DNA of 52,183 bases from Lampropedia cohaerens (GCF_001005215.1 NZ_LBNQ01000021.1:1-52183); one strand, 5' to 3'. Numbered from the stretch's first letter, positions 34,821 through 45,012 are shown. Program-made: numbers and translations. Notes: generated by a model from the letters alone, not told the origin.

Positions 34821-35614
34821 CCATGGCTATTGCATCAACGACGGCGCAGGCTGATGCCTTCACGCCAATCGGACCTGCCACACCCGGCACGCAGACGCTG
34901 CTGGAGGTCGCGCAGCTCAACGCCTGGTATGGCGCGGCGCACATCCTCTTTGACATCGGCCTGCAGGTGCGCCGCGGCGAGGTGGTGGCACTCATGGGCC
35001 GCAACGGCGCGGGTAAGTCCACCACGCTCAAGGCCATCATGGGTCTGCTGAGCCGGCGCAGCGGCCGCGTCAGTTTTCTCGGGCAGGACATTTCGAACAA
35101 GGCGTCCTTCGAAATCGCTCGCATGGGGCTGGGCTTCGTGCCCGAGGATCGACGTGTGTTCACCGATCTGACCGTGACGGAGAACCTGGAAGTGGGCCGC
35201 CAGCCCGCGCGCCTGTGGCCCGACGGCAGCGAAGCCGTGACCTGGACACCCGAGGCGCTGTACCAGCTGTTCCCCAACCTGGGCGCCATGCAGGATCGCC
35301 CCGGCGGACAGATGAGTGGCGGCGAGCAGCAGATGCTCACCGTCGCGCGCACCCTGATGGGCAACCCTTTCCTGGTGCTGCTCGACGAGCCCTCCGAAGG
35401 CGTGGCGCCAGTCATCGTAGAGCAGATGGCCCACATGATTCTGGCGCTCAAGGCCAGGGGCACGAGCATCCTGCTGTCCGAGCAGAACGTGCACTTTGCC
35501 GAGCTGGTCTCCGACCGCGCCTATGTCCTGGAGAAGGGCCAGCTCAAGTACGAAGGAACCATGGCCGAGCTGGCCGCCAACGAGGAAGTACGCAGAACCT
35601 ATCTGACGGTCTAG
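34817..35614 (+). CDS. Liv-type ABC ATPase (LivF-like)
   Basis: A 265-residue ATPase partner of the LivG-like subunit. It has about 25 extra N-terminal residues before the family core, then AWYGAAHILFDIGLQVRRGEVVALMGRNGAGKSTTLKAIMG (Walker A), MGLGFVPEDRRVFTDLTVTENL, the signature MSGGEQQMLTVARTL, Walker B LVLLDEPSEGVAP and LSEQNVHFA in the switch region. Start ATG 34817 overlaps the previous stop. A 258-bp gap separates it from nicC; no promoter or terminator is evident there, so read-through into the nic pathway genes is likely. Confidence 0.88.
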   Translation: MTMAIASTTAQADAFTPIGPATPGTQTLLEVAQLNAWYGAAHILFDIGLQVRRGEVVALMGRNGAGKSTTLKAIMGLLSRRSGRVSFLGQDISNKASFEIARMGLGFVPEDRRVFTDLTVTENLEVGRQPARLWPDGSEAVTWTPEALYQLFPNLGAMQDRPGGQMSGGEQQMLTVARTLMGNPFLVLLDEPSEGVAPVIVEQMAHMILALKARGTSILLSEQNVHFAELVSDRAYVLEKGQLKYEGTMAELAANEEVRRTYLTV

Positions 35615-35686
35615 CGCTGACCGGCGCGGGCGGCAATGCCATGCCGGCATGACGCCACCTGCCCCCTTCCTGCGCACTGACGATAA

Positions 35687-37024
<1,338 letters not shown>

Positions 37025-37116
37025 TCACCCCACATCGCGCAGGCCTTGTGCCTTTTCACGTAATTGGAAAGCAGGCGTCCTCGGCTGCTTTCCCTGCCAG
37101 CACCAGAAGGTGTTTC

Positions 37117-37872
37117 ATGACCACCAAACCCTACCGAATAGGCCAGATTGTGCCGAGCTCCAACATCACGATGGAGACGGAGATACCCGCAATGTTGCGC
37201 GCACGCGAGCTGATTGCGCCCGAGCGCTTTACCTTTCACTCCTCGCGCATGCGCATGAAGCATGTGACCAAGGAAGAACTCTCCAGGATGGATGCCGACA
37301 GCGACCGCTGTGCGCTCGAGCTCTCGGATGCCAAGGTCGACGTCATGGGCTACGCCTGCCTGGTGGCCATCATGTCCATGGGCCTGGGCTACCACTGTGC
37401 TTCGAAGGACCGCCTGACGCAGGTGGTGCGCGGCAACGACAGCGATGCGACGGTGATCAACTCCGCCGGTGCGCTGGTCGATGCGCTGCACGCCATGAAG
37501 GCCAGGAAGATCGCCATCGTCGCGCCCTACATGAAGCCGCTGGCGCAGATGGTCTTTGACTACATCGCCCACGAGGGCTTCGACGTGGTCGACAGCCGCG
37601 CGCTAGAGATTCAGGACAACCTGGCCGTGGCCGCCCATGACCCGATGAACCTGCCCGACATCGTGCAGACCATGGATTACCAGGATGCCGACGTCATTGT
37701 GCTCTCGGCCTGCGTGCAGATGCCCTCGCTGCCTGCCATCCAGACCGTGGAAGCCTTGACCGGCAAGCCGGTGGTCACCGCCGCAGTAGCCACCACCTGG
37801 GCCATGCTGCGTGCGCTGCAGCTGTCCACCCGCGTGCCCGGCGGCGGCGCGCTGCTCTCTGGCGCTTATTGA
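37117..37872 (+). CDS. nicE: Maleate cis-trans isomerase
   Basis: A 251-residue Asp/Glu-racemase-superfamily enzyme that converts maleate to fumarate, the last step of the pathway. The two catalytic cysteines are in GYACLVA (Cys81) and LSACVQMPS (Cys199), close to Cys82 and Cys200 of characterised maleate isomerases. The N-terminal IGQIVPSSNITMETEIPAML segment is typical. AGAAGG lies 6 bp before ATG 37117. Gap to nicC is 92 bp and to nicD 25 bp, in one operon. Confidence 0.92.
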   Translation: MTTKPYRIGQIVPSSNITMETEIPAMLRARELIAPERFTFHSSRMRMKHVTKEELSRMDADSDRCALELSDAKVDVMGYACLVAIMSMGLGYHCASKDRLTQVVRGNDSDATVINSAGALVDALHAMKARKIAIVAPYMKPLAQMVFDYIAHEGFDVVDSRALEIQDNLAVAAHDPMNLPDIVQTMDYQDADVIVLSACVQMPSLPAIQTVEALTGKPVVTAAVATTWAMLRALQLSTRVPGGGALLSGAY

Positions 37873-37897
37873 ATCGACAGTCGAAAGGAAATCCCTC

Positions 37898-38671
37898 ATG
37901 CGAGGCTATCACCTGCACGCAAACGGCATTCGCCAGCATTTGATCCACTATCCGGGCAATGGCCCCACGCTGTTGCTGATTCCGGGCATCACCTCTCCAG
38001 CCATTACCTGGGGCTTTGTCGGCGAGCGTCTGGCCGACAACTTTGACGTGCACGTGCTCGATGTGCGCGGGCGCGGCCTGAGCGAGGCGGGCGATCTGGA
38101 CTACACGCTGGATGCCATGGCCGATGACGCGGTGGCGCTGGGCGAGCAACTGGGCCAGCCCATTGTGCTGGGCCATTCCATGGGCGCACGCACGGCCATC
38201 CGTGCTGCGCGCAAGAATGCCGATGCGTTCTCGGGCTTGATCCTGGTCGATCCTCCCATGTCCGGTCCGGGCCGACGCCCCTACCCGGCCAAGTGGGCCT
38301 GGTACAGCGATTCCATCCGCATGGCGCAAAAGGGCTGCAGCGCCGAGGACATGCGCACCTTCTGCCCTTCGTGGAGCGAGGAACAACTGGCGCTGCGCGC
38401 GCAGTGGCTGCATACCTGCCAGTGGGGCGCTATCCGCCAGGCCTGGGATGGCTTTGCCACCGATGACATCCACGCCGATCTGCCGCACATCAAGCTGCCC
38501 GCTCGCCTGGTGATTGCCGGTGGCGCCACCGTGGTGCTGCCTGAAGACCAAGCCGAAGTGCAAAGCCTGATGCCGCAATTGGAAGTGCGCAAGGTCGAGG
38601 GTGCGGGCCACATGATTCCCTGGGATGACCTGGAAGGTTTTCTGGCGGCCGTTTCGGACTTTCGTGTGTAA
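37898..38671 (+). CDS. nicD: N-formylmaleamate deformylase
   Basis: A 257-residue alpha/beta hydrolase that removes formate from N-formylmaleamate to give maleamate. The nucleophile elbow GHSMGA gives Ser94; Asp118 (ILVDPPMSG) and His238 (EGAGHMIPW) complete the triad, each offset by seven from Ser101, Asp125 and His245 as I recall them for P. putida NicD. The oxyanion-hole region LLLIPGITSPAITW is present. ATG 37898 follows AAAGGAA. Lies between nicE and nicX. Confidence 0.92.
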   Translation: MRGYHLHANGIRQHLIHYPGNGPTLLLIPGITSPAITWGFVGERLADNFDVHVLDVRGRGLSEAGDLDYTLDAMADDAVALGEQLGQPIVLGHSMGARTAIRAARKNADAFSGLILVDPPMSGPGRRPYPAKWAWYSDSIRMAQKGCSAEDMRTFCPSWSEEQLALRAQWLHTCQWGAIRQAWDGFATDDIHADLPHIKLPARLVIAGGATVVLPEDQAEVQSLMPQLEVRKVEGAGHMIPWDDLEGFLAAVSDFRV

Positions 38672-38710
38672 GAACCACCTGTTCCAGGTAGCAAAGCAAG
38701 GAGATTGACC

Positions 38711-39742
38711 ATGGACCACGCCAGCTTTACCGAGATTTGCCTGCATCAGCTCAAGATGTCAGGCGTGCGCAAGGATGAGCGCCTGATCGTATTGACCCAA
38801 GGCAATGACCGGCTGGACTATGCCGATGCCTTCATGGCCGCGGGCCAGCGCCTGGGCGCCAACATGTACCACATGCGCTTGCCCGCCCCCCTGCCCTCCG
38901 ATGGCTGGTCAGTGGGCGTCACAGGGCTGGCGGCCATGCCCGATGCGGTCGAGGCGCTCAAGCAGTGCGACATGCTCATCGACTGCATCTTCCTGCTGTT
39001 TTCCAAGGAGCAGTTCGCCATTCAGGCCGCCGGCACGCGCATTCTCACTGCAGTCGAGCCGCCCGCACTGCTGGCGCGCCTGCTGCCCTATCCGGAGCTG
39101 CGCGAGAAGGTGGAGATTGCCGCCAAGATCCTGGAAGAAGCCAAGGTCATGCGCATCACCTCCCCGCACGGCACGGATGTGACCTACCGGCTGAACACCT
39201 ATCCGACCATAGCCGAGTACGCCTGTACCGATACGCCCGGCCGCTGGGATCATTGGCCCTCGGGCTTTGTCTTTACCGGCGGGGACGATGACGGCGTCGA
39301 TGGCACGATCGTGGTGGCGCCCGGCGACATTCTGCTGCCGCAGAACCTGATGGTGCGCGAGCCCATTACCTACACGATCGAGAAGGGCTGGATCACCGAT
39401 ATCCGCGGCGGGCTGGAAGCGCAGATCGTCAAGGCCTACATGGAGAGCTTTGGCGACAAGCGCGGCTATGGCATGAGCCATGTGGGCTGGGGCATGAACC
39501 CGCAGGCCAAGTGGCACAACTTCGTGCCCGGCGAGTTCCCCGGCGGCATGGGCATGGAGCCGCGCAGCTTCTACGGCAATGTGATGTTCTCCACCGGCCC
39601 CAACAATGAGCTGGGCGGGCCCAACGATACGGCCTGCCATCTGGATATTCCGATGCGCGGCTGCTCGCTGTTTCTCGACGATGCGCCGGTGGTGATCGAT
39701 GGCGACATCGTCGTCAAGGATATTCAGATGACACGCGGCTAG
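38711..39742 (+). CDS. nicX: 2,5-Dihydroxypyridine 5,6-dioxygenase
   Basis: A 343-residue Fe(II) ring-cleaving dioxygenase that opens 2,5-dihydroxypyridine to N-formylmaleamate. It is unrelated to classical extradiol enzymes and belongs to an aminopeptidase-like metalloprotein family. His257 (GMSHVGWG), His310 and Asp312 (ACHLDIPM) are each offset by eight from His265, His318 and Asp320, the iron ligands I recall for P. putida NicX. ATG 38711 is preferred over a TTG two codons upstream; GGAG lies about 8 bp before. Ring cleavage by NicX is diagnostic of the nicotinate pathway. Confidence 0.92.
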   Translation: MDHASFTEICLHQLKMSGVRKDERLIVLTQGNDRLDYADAFMAAGQRLGANMYHMRLPAPLPSDGWSVGVTGLAAMPDAVEALKQCDMLIDCIFLLFSKEQFAIQAAGTRILTAVEPPALLARLLPYPELREKVEIAAKILEEAKVMRITSPHGTDVTYRLNTYPTIAEYACTDTPGRWDHWPSGFVFTGGDDDGVDGTIVVAPGDILLPQNLMVREPITYTIEKGWITDIRGGLEAQIVKAYMESFGDKRGYGMSHVGWGMNPQAKWHNFVPGEFPGGMGMEPRSFYGNVMFSTGPNNELGGPNDTACHLDIPMRGCSLFLDDAPVVIDGDIVVKDIQMTRG

Positions 39743-39786
39743 GCCCCTCGTACTGGCTGCGAACCCCTCAAAAGACGAAAGTATCC

Positions 39787-40407
39787 ATGTCTCAGGAACA
39801 GATTTATTCGGCGGCCGGATTCGGCCACCCCGTGCCGCGCGGCACGCGCCCGGCCATCATCGTGGTGGACTTCTCCTACGGCTTTACGGATTTGCAGTAT
39901 CCGACCGCTTCGGATGCCTCGGCCCAGATGGCCGCCACCAGGCGCATTTGCGACAAGCTGCGCAGCCAGGGCTTTCCGGTGGTGTTCTCCACGATTGCCT
40001 ACCACCCTGGTGAGATCGCCCAGCTGGCCTGGCTTCGCAAGGCCAAGGGCATGGCGGATCTGCTCGAAGGCACCCGTCTGGTCGAGATCGATGCGGCCAC
40101 CGGTATCCAGCCGGAGGACGTTGTGATCACCAAGAAAGGCGCTTCCTCCTTCTTTGGCTCCAACCTCGCTGCACTGCTTACCGCCGCGGGCACCGATACC
40201 CTGATCGTCGCTGGCGCCACCACTTCGGGCTGCGTGCGCGCTACTGTCGTCGATGCCGTGCAGGCGGGCTTCAATGTCCTCGTGCCCCGCGATTGCTGCG
40301 CCGATCGCGCCCAGGCGCCCCATGAGGCCAGCCTCTATGACATGCAGCAAAAATATGCCGATGTCACTTCCTCCTCTGACATCCTAGAATGGCTGCAGTC
40401 CTTGTAA
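39787..40407 (+). CDS. nicF: Maleamate amidohydrolase
   Basis: A 206-residue isochorismatase-like cysteine hydrolase that releases ammonia from maleamate to give maleate. The triad is visible: Asp28 (IIVVDFSYGF), Lys117 (ITKKGASSFFG) and Cys149 (ATTSGCVRATVVDA). Length matches characterised NicF. It lies 44 bp after nicX and 39 bp before the flavin-reductase-like gene, in the same operon. Confidence 0.92.
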   Translation: MSQEQIYSAAGFGHPVPRGTRPAIIVVDFSYGFTDLQYPTASDASAQMAATRRICDKLRSQGFPVVFSTIAYHPGEIAQLAWLRKAKGMADLLEGTRLVEIDAATGIQPEDVVITKKGASSFFGSNLAALLTAAGTDTLIVAGATTSGCVRATVVDAVQAGFNVLVPRDCCADRAQAPHEASLYDMQQKYADVTSSSDILEWLQSL

Positions 40408-40446
40408 CGACCACCCCCTGACTGCGCTGCAGAGTCAACGCTCGCC

Positions 40447-41067
40447 ATGCATTACCGTACCGATGCGCCACTGCCACTGGCGAGAAATCCTTTCTCGGCC
40501 ATCGTCTCGCCGCGCCCGATCGCATGGATCAGCACACGAGGCAGGGACGGCCAGGAAAACCTGGCCCCCTACTCCTTCTTCAGCGCAGTCGCCTACGAAC
40601 CACCGCAGATCGTGGTGGCATCCATTGGCCAAAAACCCGATCGCGCGCAGGGCAAGGACACCCTGACACTGGCGCGTGAATCGGGCGTCTTTTGCGTCAA
40701 CATCGCCGGCTACGATGATCGCGAGGCGCTCAACCAGTCATCCGCCCCGTATCCCGGCGTCGTCAACGAGGCGGCACTGCTGGGCCTGGCTACGGTGCCC
40801 TGCGAGTCCATCGACTGCCCACGCCTGGCCAATGCGCCCGCCGCGCTGGAATGCCGTCTGCTCAACACCATCACGCTGCAGGGCGCGGACAATTTCCTCA
40901 TGGTGGCACGCGTGGATGTGGTGCATCTGCGCGACGACTGCCTGACGGCCGAGGGTCGCTTCGACGTGTGCCGATTCAGGCTGCTGACACGCCTTGGCTA
41001 CCAGGACTTTGCCACCATTGATGAAATCTTCACCATGCCCCGGCCGAAGGCCTCAGATGGCAGCTAA
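40447..41067 (+). CDS. Flavin-reductase-like (FMN-binding split-barrel) protein
   Basis: A 206-residue protein of the DIM6/NTAB flavin-reductase family. NPFSAIVSPRPIAWISTRGRDGQENLAPYSFFSAVAYEPP is the flavin-binding core, and FCVNIAGYDDREALNQSSAPYP follows as usual. Such proteins reduce free FMN/FAD for two-component oxygenases or act as esterase-like or oxidoreductase relatives. NicC carries its own NADH-dependent flavin chemistry, so this gene has no defined step in the known pathway. It is the last gene of the nic operon, only 39 bp after nicF. Function here is unknown. Confidence 0.82.
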   Translation: MHYRTDAPLPLARNPFSAIVSPRPIAWISTRGRDGQENLAPYSFFSAVAYEPPQIVVASIGQKPDRAQGKDTLTLARESGVFCVNIAGYDDREALNQSSAPYPGVVNEAALLGLATVPCESIDCPRLANAPAALECRLLNTITLQGADNFLMVARVDVVHLRDDCLTAEGRFDVCRFRLLTRLGYQDFATIDEIFTMPRPKASDGS

Positions 41068-41112
41068 CCATGGCGCACAGCAATCGGACAGCGGACGGCG
41101 CGCGTAGCGCCC

Positions 41113-41850
41113 CTAATCCAGCAAATCGGAGTAGTCACCCGGCCTGAGTTCCGCCAGCTGGGTCCATGGCAGTACCTGCGGCGGCGCGACTTCCTCGGCG
41201 GTCATCAGATAGTAGGTCATGTCGTGCGGACCACGGCGCAGCACGCGGATGGGATACTGCCTGTCGATATCCCAGACAACCTCCGTCATGCTTTCATCTT
41301 CGAAACGGCGATAGATCTGCACGCCGTCGCGCGGCTTGCCAACAGGCTGCAGTCCTGCCAGTGATGCCGGCGGGATCACCCAGTAGCTGGCATCCCAGGA
41401 GCCGTTGTAGCCGACGTTGCCCTGGTGGCCGCGCTCCACATCGATCAGCAGATCCAGTTGCCGCAGTACCACCTGCACCAGCACCTGCCCATCATCCTGG
41501 CGGGTCACCATCAACGGCGCATCCTGTGCCAGCGTATGAGCATGGCCGGCATGCGTGCCGCCGCGCTGCGCCACCGCATGGCCGTGCGCGGCGCTGTCAA
41601 GCAGGGCCTTGGGCTGCGTTTTCTCGATCCAGATGCGATTGCCCTGCCGGTACATCAGCTTCTGATAGCTCGCCTCGCGCTGCACGCCGTCCGCACCGAT
41701 GTTGATGGTGTGGTAGCTCAGCTGCAGGTATACGTCGGGCGCAGGCATGGTTACCGCTGGCTGGTTTTTTGCCTGTACGCCAGCGGTCGCGAGAACCAGC
41801 AGTGCCATACAGCGCACCAGTATGCTGCGCAGTACTTGGGAAGATGTCAT
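41113..41850 (-). CDS. Exported protein of unknown function next to alkaline phosphatases
   Basis: A 245-residue protein with an N-terminal signal peptide (LVRCMALLVLATAGVQA). I do not recognise the family. The mature part begins with beta-rich QLSYHTINIGADGVQREASYQKLMYRQGNRIWIEK. A His-rich loop follows (HGHAVAQRGGTHAGHAH, about residues 89-105). The rest has beta/turn-rich segments such as WDASYWVIPPASL and EVVWDIDRQYPIRVLRRGPHDMTYY. The His-rich loop could bind metal, perhaps serving the metal-dependent phosphatases encoded just upstream on the same strand. A strong hairpin lies in the 132-bp gap between them. Confidence 0.75.
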   Translation of the reverse strand: MTSSQVLRSILVRCMALLVLATAGVQAKNQPAVTMPAPDVYLQLSYHTINIGADGVQREASYQKLMYRQGNRIWIEKTQPKALLDSAAHGHAVAQRGGTHAGHAHTLAQDAPLMVTRQDDGQVLVQVVLRQLDLLIDVERGHQGNVGYNGSWDASYWVIPPASLAGLQPVGKPRDGVQIYRRFEDESMTEVVWDIDRQYPIRVLRRGPHDMTYYLMTAEEVAPPQVLPWTQLAELRPGDYSDLLD

Positions 41851-41890
41851 CGTCAGATATCCATTTATTCAATCGATCAGGCAGCTGCGG

Positions 41891-41937
41891 CAACGCCCAG
41901 GGCCCGGCGCAATCTGGCGTCAGGCCCTGGGCGGTTG
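41891..41937. terminator. Long GC-rich hairpin between phosphatase and exported-protein genes
   Basis: CAACGCCCAGGGCC pairs with GGCCCTGGGCGGTTG (one bulged G) across an 18-nt loop that itself contains CGGCGC. It lies 46 bp after the phosphatase stop. No T-run follows on either strand, so it may be a pausing, processing or mRNA-stability element rather than an intrinsic terminator. Confidence 0.5.
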
Positions 41938-41982
41938 CAGTGGCGTGCCGAACACACGCCCCTCAGCCTGGTGCAGACTTCG

Positions 41983-43494
41983 TCACAGCCCGGCAGCTGC
42001 ACGCACCTTCTCGAACACCTTGGTGTTGTCATAGGTACCGCGGAAGTGGCGTGCGCCCGCACCACCGGCATAGAGCATCACGTCGCCACCGCCGTGGGTT
42101 TCAGCACCGGGAGTCCCAAGCGGTACGCCCACTTCCTGCAGGAAGTTATCGGCCGTAGTATCGGCATTGCTCAGATCCTGCCGCTCAGCGCTGCGTGATG
42201 GCGAAATGAACGCATCGCCATCTTCCGGGTTAACCGCGCCTTCTGGGGCGCGCCCACCGTTACCGAACACCAGGGTGGTGTAGGGCTTGCCATCAGCTGC
42301 CTTGACAACCTCGCCTGTCGTGTAATCGTGTACCAGTCCGAGGATGGGATTGCCGATTTTGGTATAGCCGTTGAACGCGATGGCGTGGTCATGGTCGGCA
42401 GTCACCACAACGAGGGTATTCGCCAGTCCAGGGTCACGTTCCTCCATGAACGCCACAGCCTTTTCGATTGCCGCATCCAGTGCCAGCGTATCCTCCAGGG
42501 CACGCTTGGCGTTGGTGCCATGCAGGGCATGGTCGATACGGCCGCCTTCAACCATCAAAAAGAAGCCTTTGTCGTTCTTGGTGAGTACTTCCAGCGCCTT
42601 TTGCGTCATGTCGGCCAAACTGGGCTGGTCCAGGCCAAGCTTGACGCGGTCCAGCTCGTATGCCATTTCGCTGTTGGAAAACAGACCCAGAAGCTTGTTC
42701 GTATTGGCCGCATCCAGTGTCATCAATGCGGAGCCGGAGTCCACATAGGTGTACCCCTGGGCCGTCAGATCGGCCACGAGGTTGCGATCGTCAGTACGAC
42801 GGCTCTGCGGGTAGGCCGACTTGGGCAGATAGTTGCGCCAACCACCGCCCAGCATCACGTCTATGCCCGAACCCAGTTTCGGGTTGAATTCCGGGTAGCC
42901 TGGCACGGACTGCTCGGCGATGGTGTTGTAGGCGTTGCGGTTGCACACGTGCGCATAGGTTGTTGCTGGCGTGGCGTGCCCCAGACGGGTGTTGGAGACC
43001 ACCCCTGTGGCGCGGCCTTGTTCGATGGCCAGCTCAAGCAAGGTGGTCACCGGCTGGCCATTGCCTTGCGGGCAGGTCGTATCTTCGCCGTTGATGTATT
43101 GGGTGCCATCCGGCGCATAAGCCTGCGTTTCCGTGCTCATGGAGATGACCTCGTTGTTCATCTTCACGCCGGTCATATACGCGGCCATGGAAGGCGCGCT
43201 GTCGGTCGTCTGGCCATCGTTGGAGAAGGTCTTGATACGCCCAGCGTAGCCGAGCTTTTGCATCACCAGTTCGGCGCGCTCGGAGGTCTCCAGGTCCGCA
43301 CCGGCGGCAATTTCCTTCTCACCCTTGTAGATACGCGCCGCGGTGACCGTCACCGGCCCCATGCCGTCGCCCAGGAAGAAGATCACGTTCTTGGCGGTCT
43401 GGCTGGCCTGCTGAGCCCAGGAAGGCGCCGCGCCGGCCATCAGTGCTGCGCCAAGCGCCAGCACGATCGAGGATTTGCGGATAGTACATGTCAT
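41983..43494 (-). CDS. Alkaline phosphatase, PhoA family (exported)
   Basis: A 503-residue periplasmic phosphomonoesterase. The signal peptide ends near GAAPSWAQ. PhoA-type motifs: FFLGDGMG (metal Asp), TTDSAPSMAAYMTG (nucleophile Ser), MVEGGRIDHALHG and VTADHDH (zinc ligands), THGGGDV (His). It releases phosphate from organic esters. Start 43494 is preferred because ATGAGGAAAACC just upstream forms its ribosome-binding site; a Met at 43509 lies inside that site. It is 29 bp downstream of a paralogue and forms a tandem pair, probably under the same Pho-box-like promoter. Confidence 0.9.
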   Translation of the reverse strand: MTCTIRKSSIVLALGAALMAGAAPSWAQQASQTAKNVIFFLGDGMGPVTVTAARIYKGEKEIAAGADLETSERAELVMQKLGYAGRIKTFSNDGQTTDSAPSMAAYMTGVKMNNEVISMSTETQAYAPDGTQYINGEDTTCPQGNGQPVTTLLELAIEQGRATGVVSNTRLGHATPATTYAHVCNRNAYNTIAEQSVPGYPEFNPKLGSGIDVMLGGGWRNYLPKSAYPQSRRTDDRNLVADLTAQGYTYVDSGSALMTLDAANTNKLLGLFSNSEMAYELDRVKLGLDQPSLADMTQKALEVLTKNDKGFFLMVEGGRIDHALHGTNAKRALEDTLALDAAIEKAVAFMEERDPGLANTLVVVTADHDHAIAFNGYTKIGNPILGLVHDYTTGEVVKAADGKPYTTLVFGNGGRAPEGAVNPEDGDAFISPSRSAERQDLSNADTTADNFLQEVGVPLGTPGAETHGGGDVMLYAGGAGARHFRGTYDNTKVFEKVRAAAGL

Positions 43495-43523
43495 GATGGT
43501 TTTCCTCATCGGTGGGACGCGGC

Positions 43524-44960
43524 TTACAGGCCTACGGCCTCTTTAATCAAGTCAAAGACTTCGGTGTTGACCATCGTGCCCTTGAAACGCTCGGCACCCA
43601 TGCCCTTGGCGCCCAGGAACACATCGCCACCACCATGGGTTTCGACGGCGAGGGGAACCACAGCTTCCTGCAGATAGTCGGGATCTGCCACCTGTGCCTC
43701 GGTCAGAGGGCTGCGCGTAGCTGGACGGTTCGGGCCATTACCAAATCCGAGGATGGTGTAGCTGTTGCCATCCACGTCCGTTGAGGGCTGACCATTGACG
43801 TAGTTGTTAACCAAGCCGAGCACCCCAGGGTTGGTCGGTGTGGTCGGGCCGGTACGAGCCGCGTAGCCATTCATTTGCAGCGTGTGGTCATGGTCGGCTG
43901 TTACGACAATGAGGGTGTTCTGCAGACCAGGGTCGATCGCTTCGAGCTTCTCGATGGCGGTTGCGATCGCCTGGTCAAATGCCACCGTGTCATCCAATGC
44001 TCTGCGGGCGTTCGTCGCATGCAGAGCATGGTCGATGCGGCCGCCTTCGACCATGAGGAAGAAGCCGCGATTTTGCGCAGCCAGCGCATCGATGGCCTTT
44101 TCGGTCATCTCGGCAATGCTGGGCTCCTTTGCAGGGTCGCGGTCGAACTCGTAGCTCATGTCACTGGGAGTCAGCAAAGCAGCAATCTTGCTGCCGTCGG
44201 TGGGCAGTGCATCGAACTGTGCGCGATTGGCCGCAAAGTGGTAGTTGGCGGCCTGCAGTTCGGCCACCAGGTTGCGCTCATCATTGCGACGGCTGCCTTG
44301 CGTGCCAGCAGGCAGGAAATTGCGGATGCCGCCGCCGATGATCACGTCAAGCCCATCCCCCAGGCGTGCGTTGTACCCCTCGCCGCCCGGCACCAGCGCC
44401 GCAGCAATGGTGTTGTAGGCATCACGATGGCACACGTGCGCATAGGTAGTCGCGGGCGTGGCATGCGTCACCCGCGTGGTGGTCACGATACCGGTGCCAT
44501 ACCCTGCTTGCTTCATCAATTCCAGCAGCGTGGGCACCGGCTCACCATTGCCAGCCGGGCAGGTCGAATCCTCGTTGACGGCATAGGCCTTGCCCTGCGC
44601 ATCTACGGCACTGGTTTCGGCGGACATGGAGATGACCTCATTATTCATCTTCACGCCGGTCATGTAGGCGGCCATGGAGGGCGCGCTATCGGTTACTTGG
44701 CCGTCGCGCGAATAGGTATGGATGAATGCGGTTTCGGGCAATTCATCAATGGTCAGCGCACCGTCCTCGCCTTTTGAGTAAATGCGCGCGGCAGTCAAGG
44801 TGGTGATGCCCATGCCATCGCCGAGAAAGAACACGACATTTTTCTTGGGTGCGTTTTCGGGGGGGACCACAGGGCTGGGGCCGTTGTCATCACTGCCTCC
44901 GCATGCCGCGAGCAGCATTGCAGCAGCCAGCATGACCGGAGTCAATTTCTGGTATGTCAT
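43524..44960 (-). CDS. Alkaline phosphatase, PhoA family (lipoprotein)
   Basis: A 478-residue paralogue of the next gene. The signal peptide ends in the lipobox LLAAC, followed by GGSDDNGPSP, so it should be anchored by lipid while its twin is soluble. The same motifs are present: FFLGDGMG, VTDSAPSMAAYMTG, MVEGGRIDHALHATN, VTADHDH, THGGGDV. AAGGA precedes ATG 44960. It is the first gene of the pair and lies about 50 bp downstream of a -10 element with Pho-box-like repeats. Confidence 0.9.
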   Translation of the reverse strand: MTYQKLTPVMLAAAMLLAACGGSDDNGPSPVVPPENAPKKNVVFFLGDGMGITTLTAARIYSKGEDGALTIDELPETAFIHTYSRDGQVTDSAPSMAAYMTGVKMNNEVISMSAETSAVDAQGKAYAVNEDSTCPAGNGEPVPTLLELMKQAGYGTGIVTTTRVTHATPATTYAHVCHRDAYNTIAAALVPGGEGYNARLGDGLDVIIGGGIRNFLPAGTQGSRRNDERNLVAELQAANYHFAANRAQFDALPTDGSKIAALLTPSDMSYEFDRDPAKEPSIAEMTEKAIDALAAQNRGFFLMVEGGRIDHALHATNARRALDDTVAFDQAIATAIEKLEAIDPGLQNTLIVVTADHDHTLQMNGYAARTGPTTPTNPGVLGLVNNYVNGQPSTDVDGNSYTILGFGNGPNRPATRSPLTEAQVADPDYLQEAVVPLAVETHGGGDVFLGAKGMGAERFKGTMVNTEVFDLIKEAVGL

Positions 44961-45012
44961 GAAAAGTCCTTGTGTGAAGCCGCAGCATCCATCACGCCGC
45001 TAAGCGTGCCGG

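Noticed and set aside
42328-43677. Plus-strand frame of 449 codons opposite the tandem phosphatases
   Set aside because: The minus strand carries both PhoA-type genes; this frame runs across their junction without any domain.
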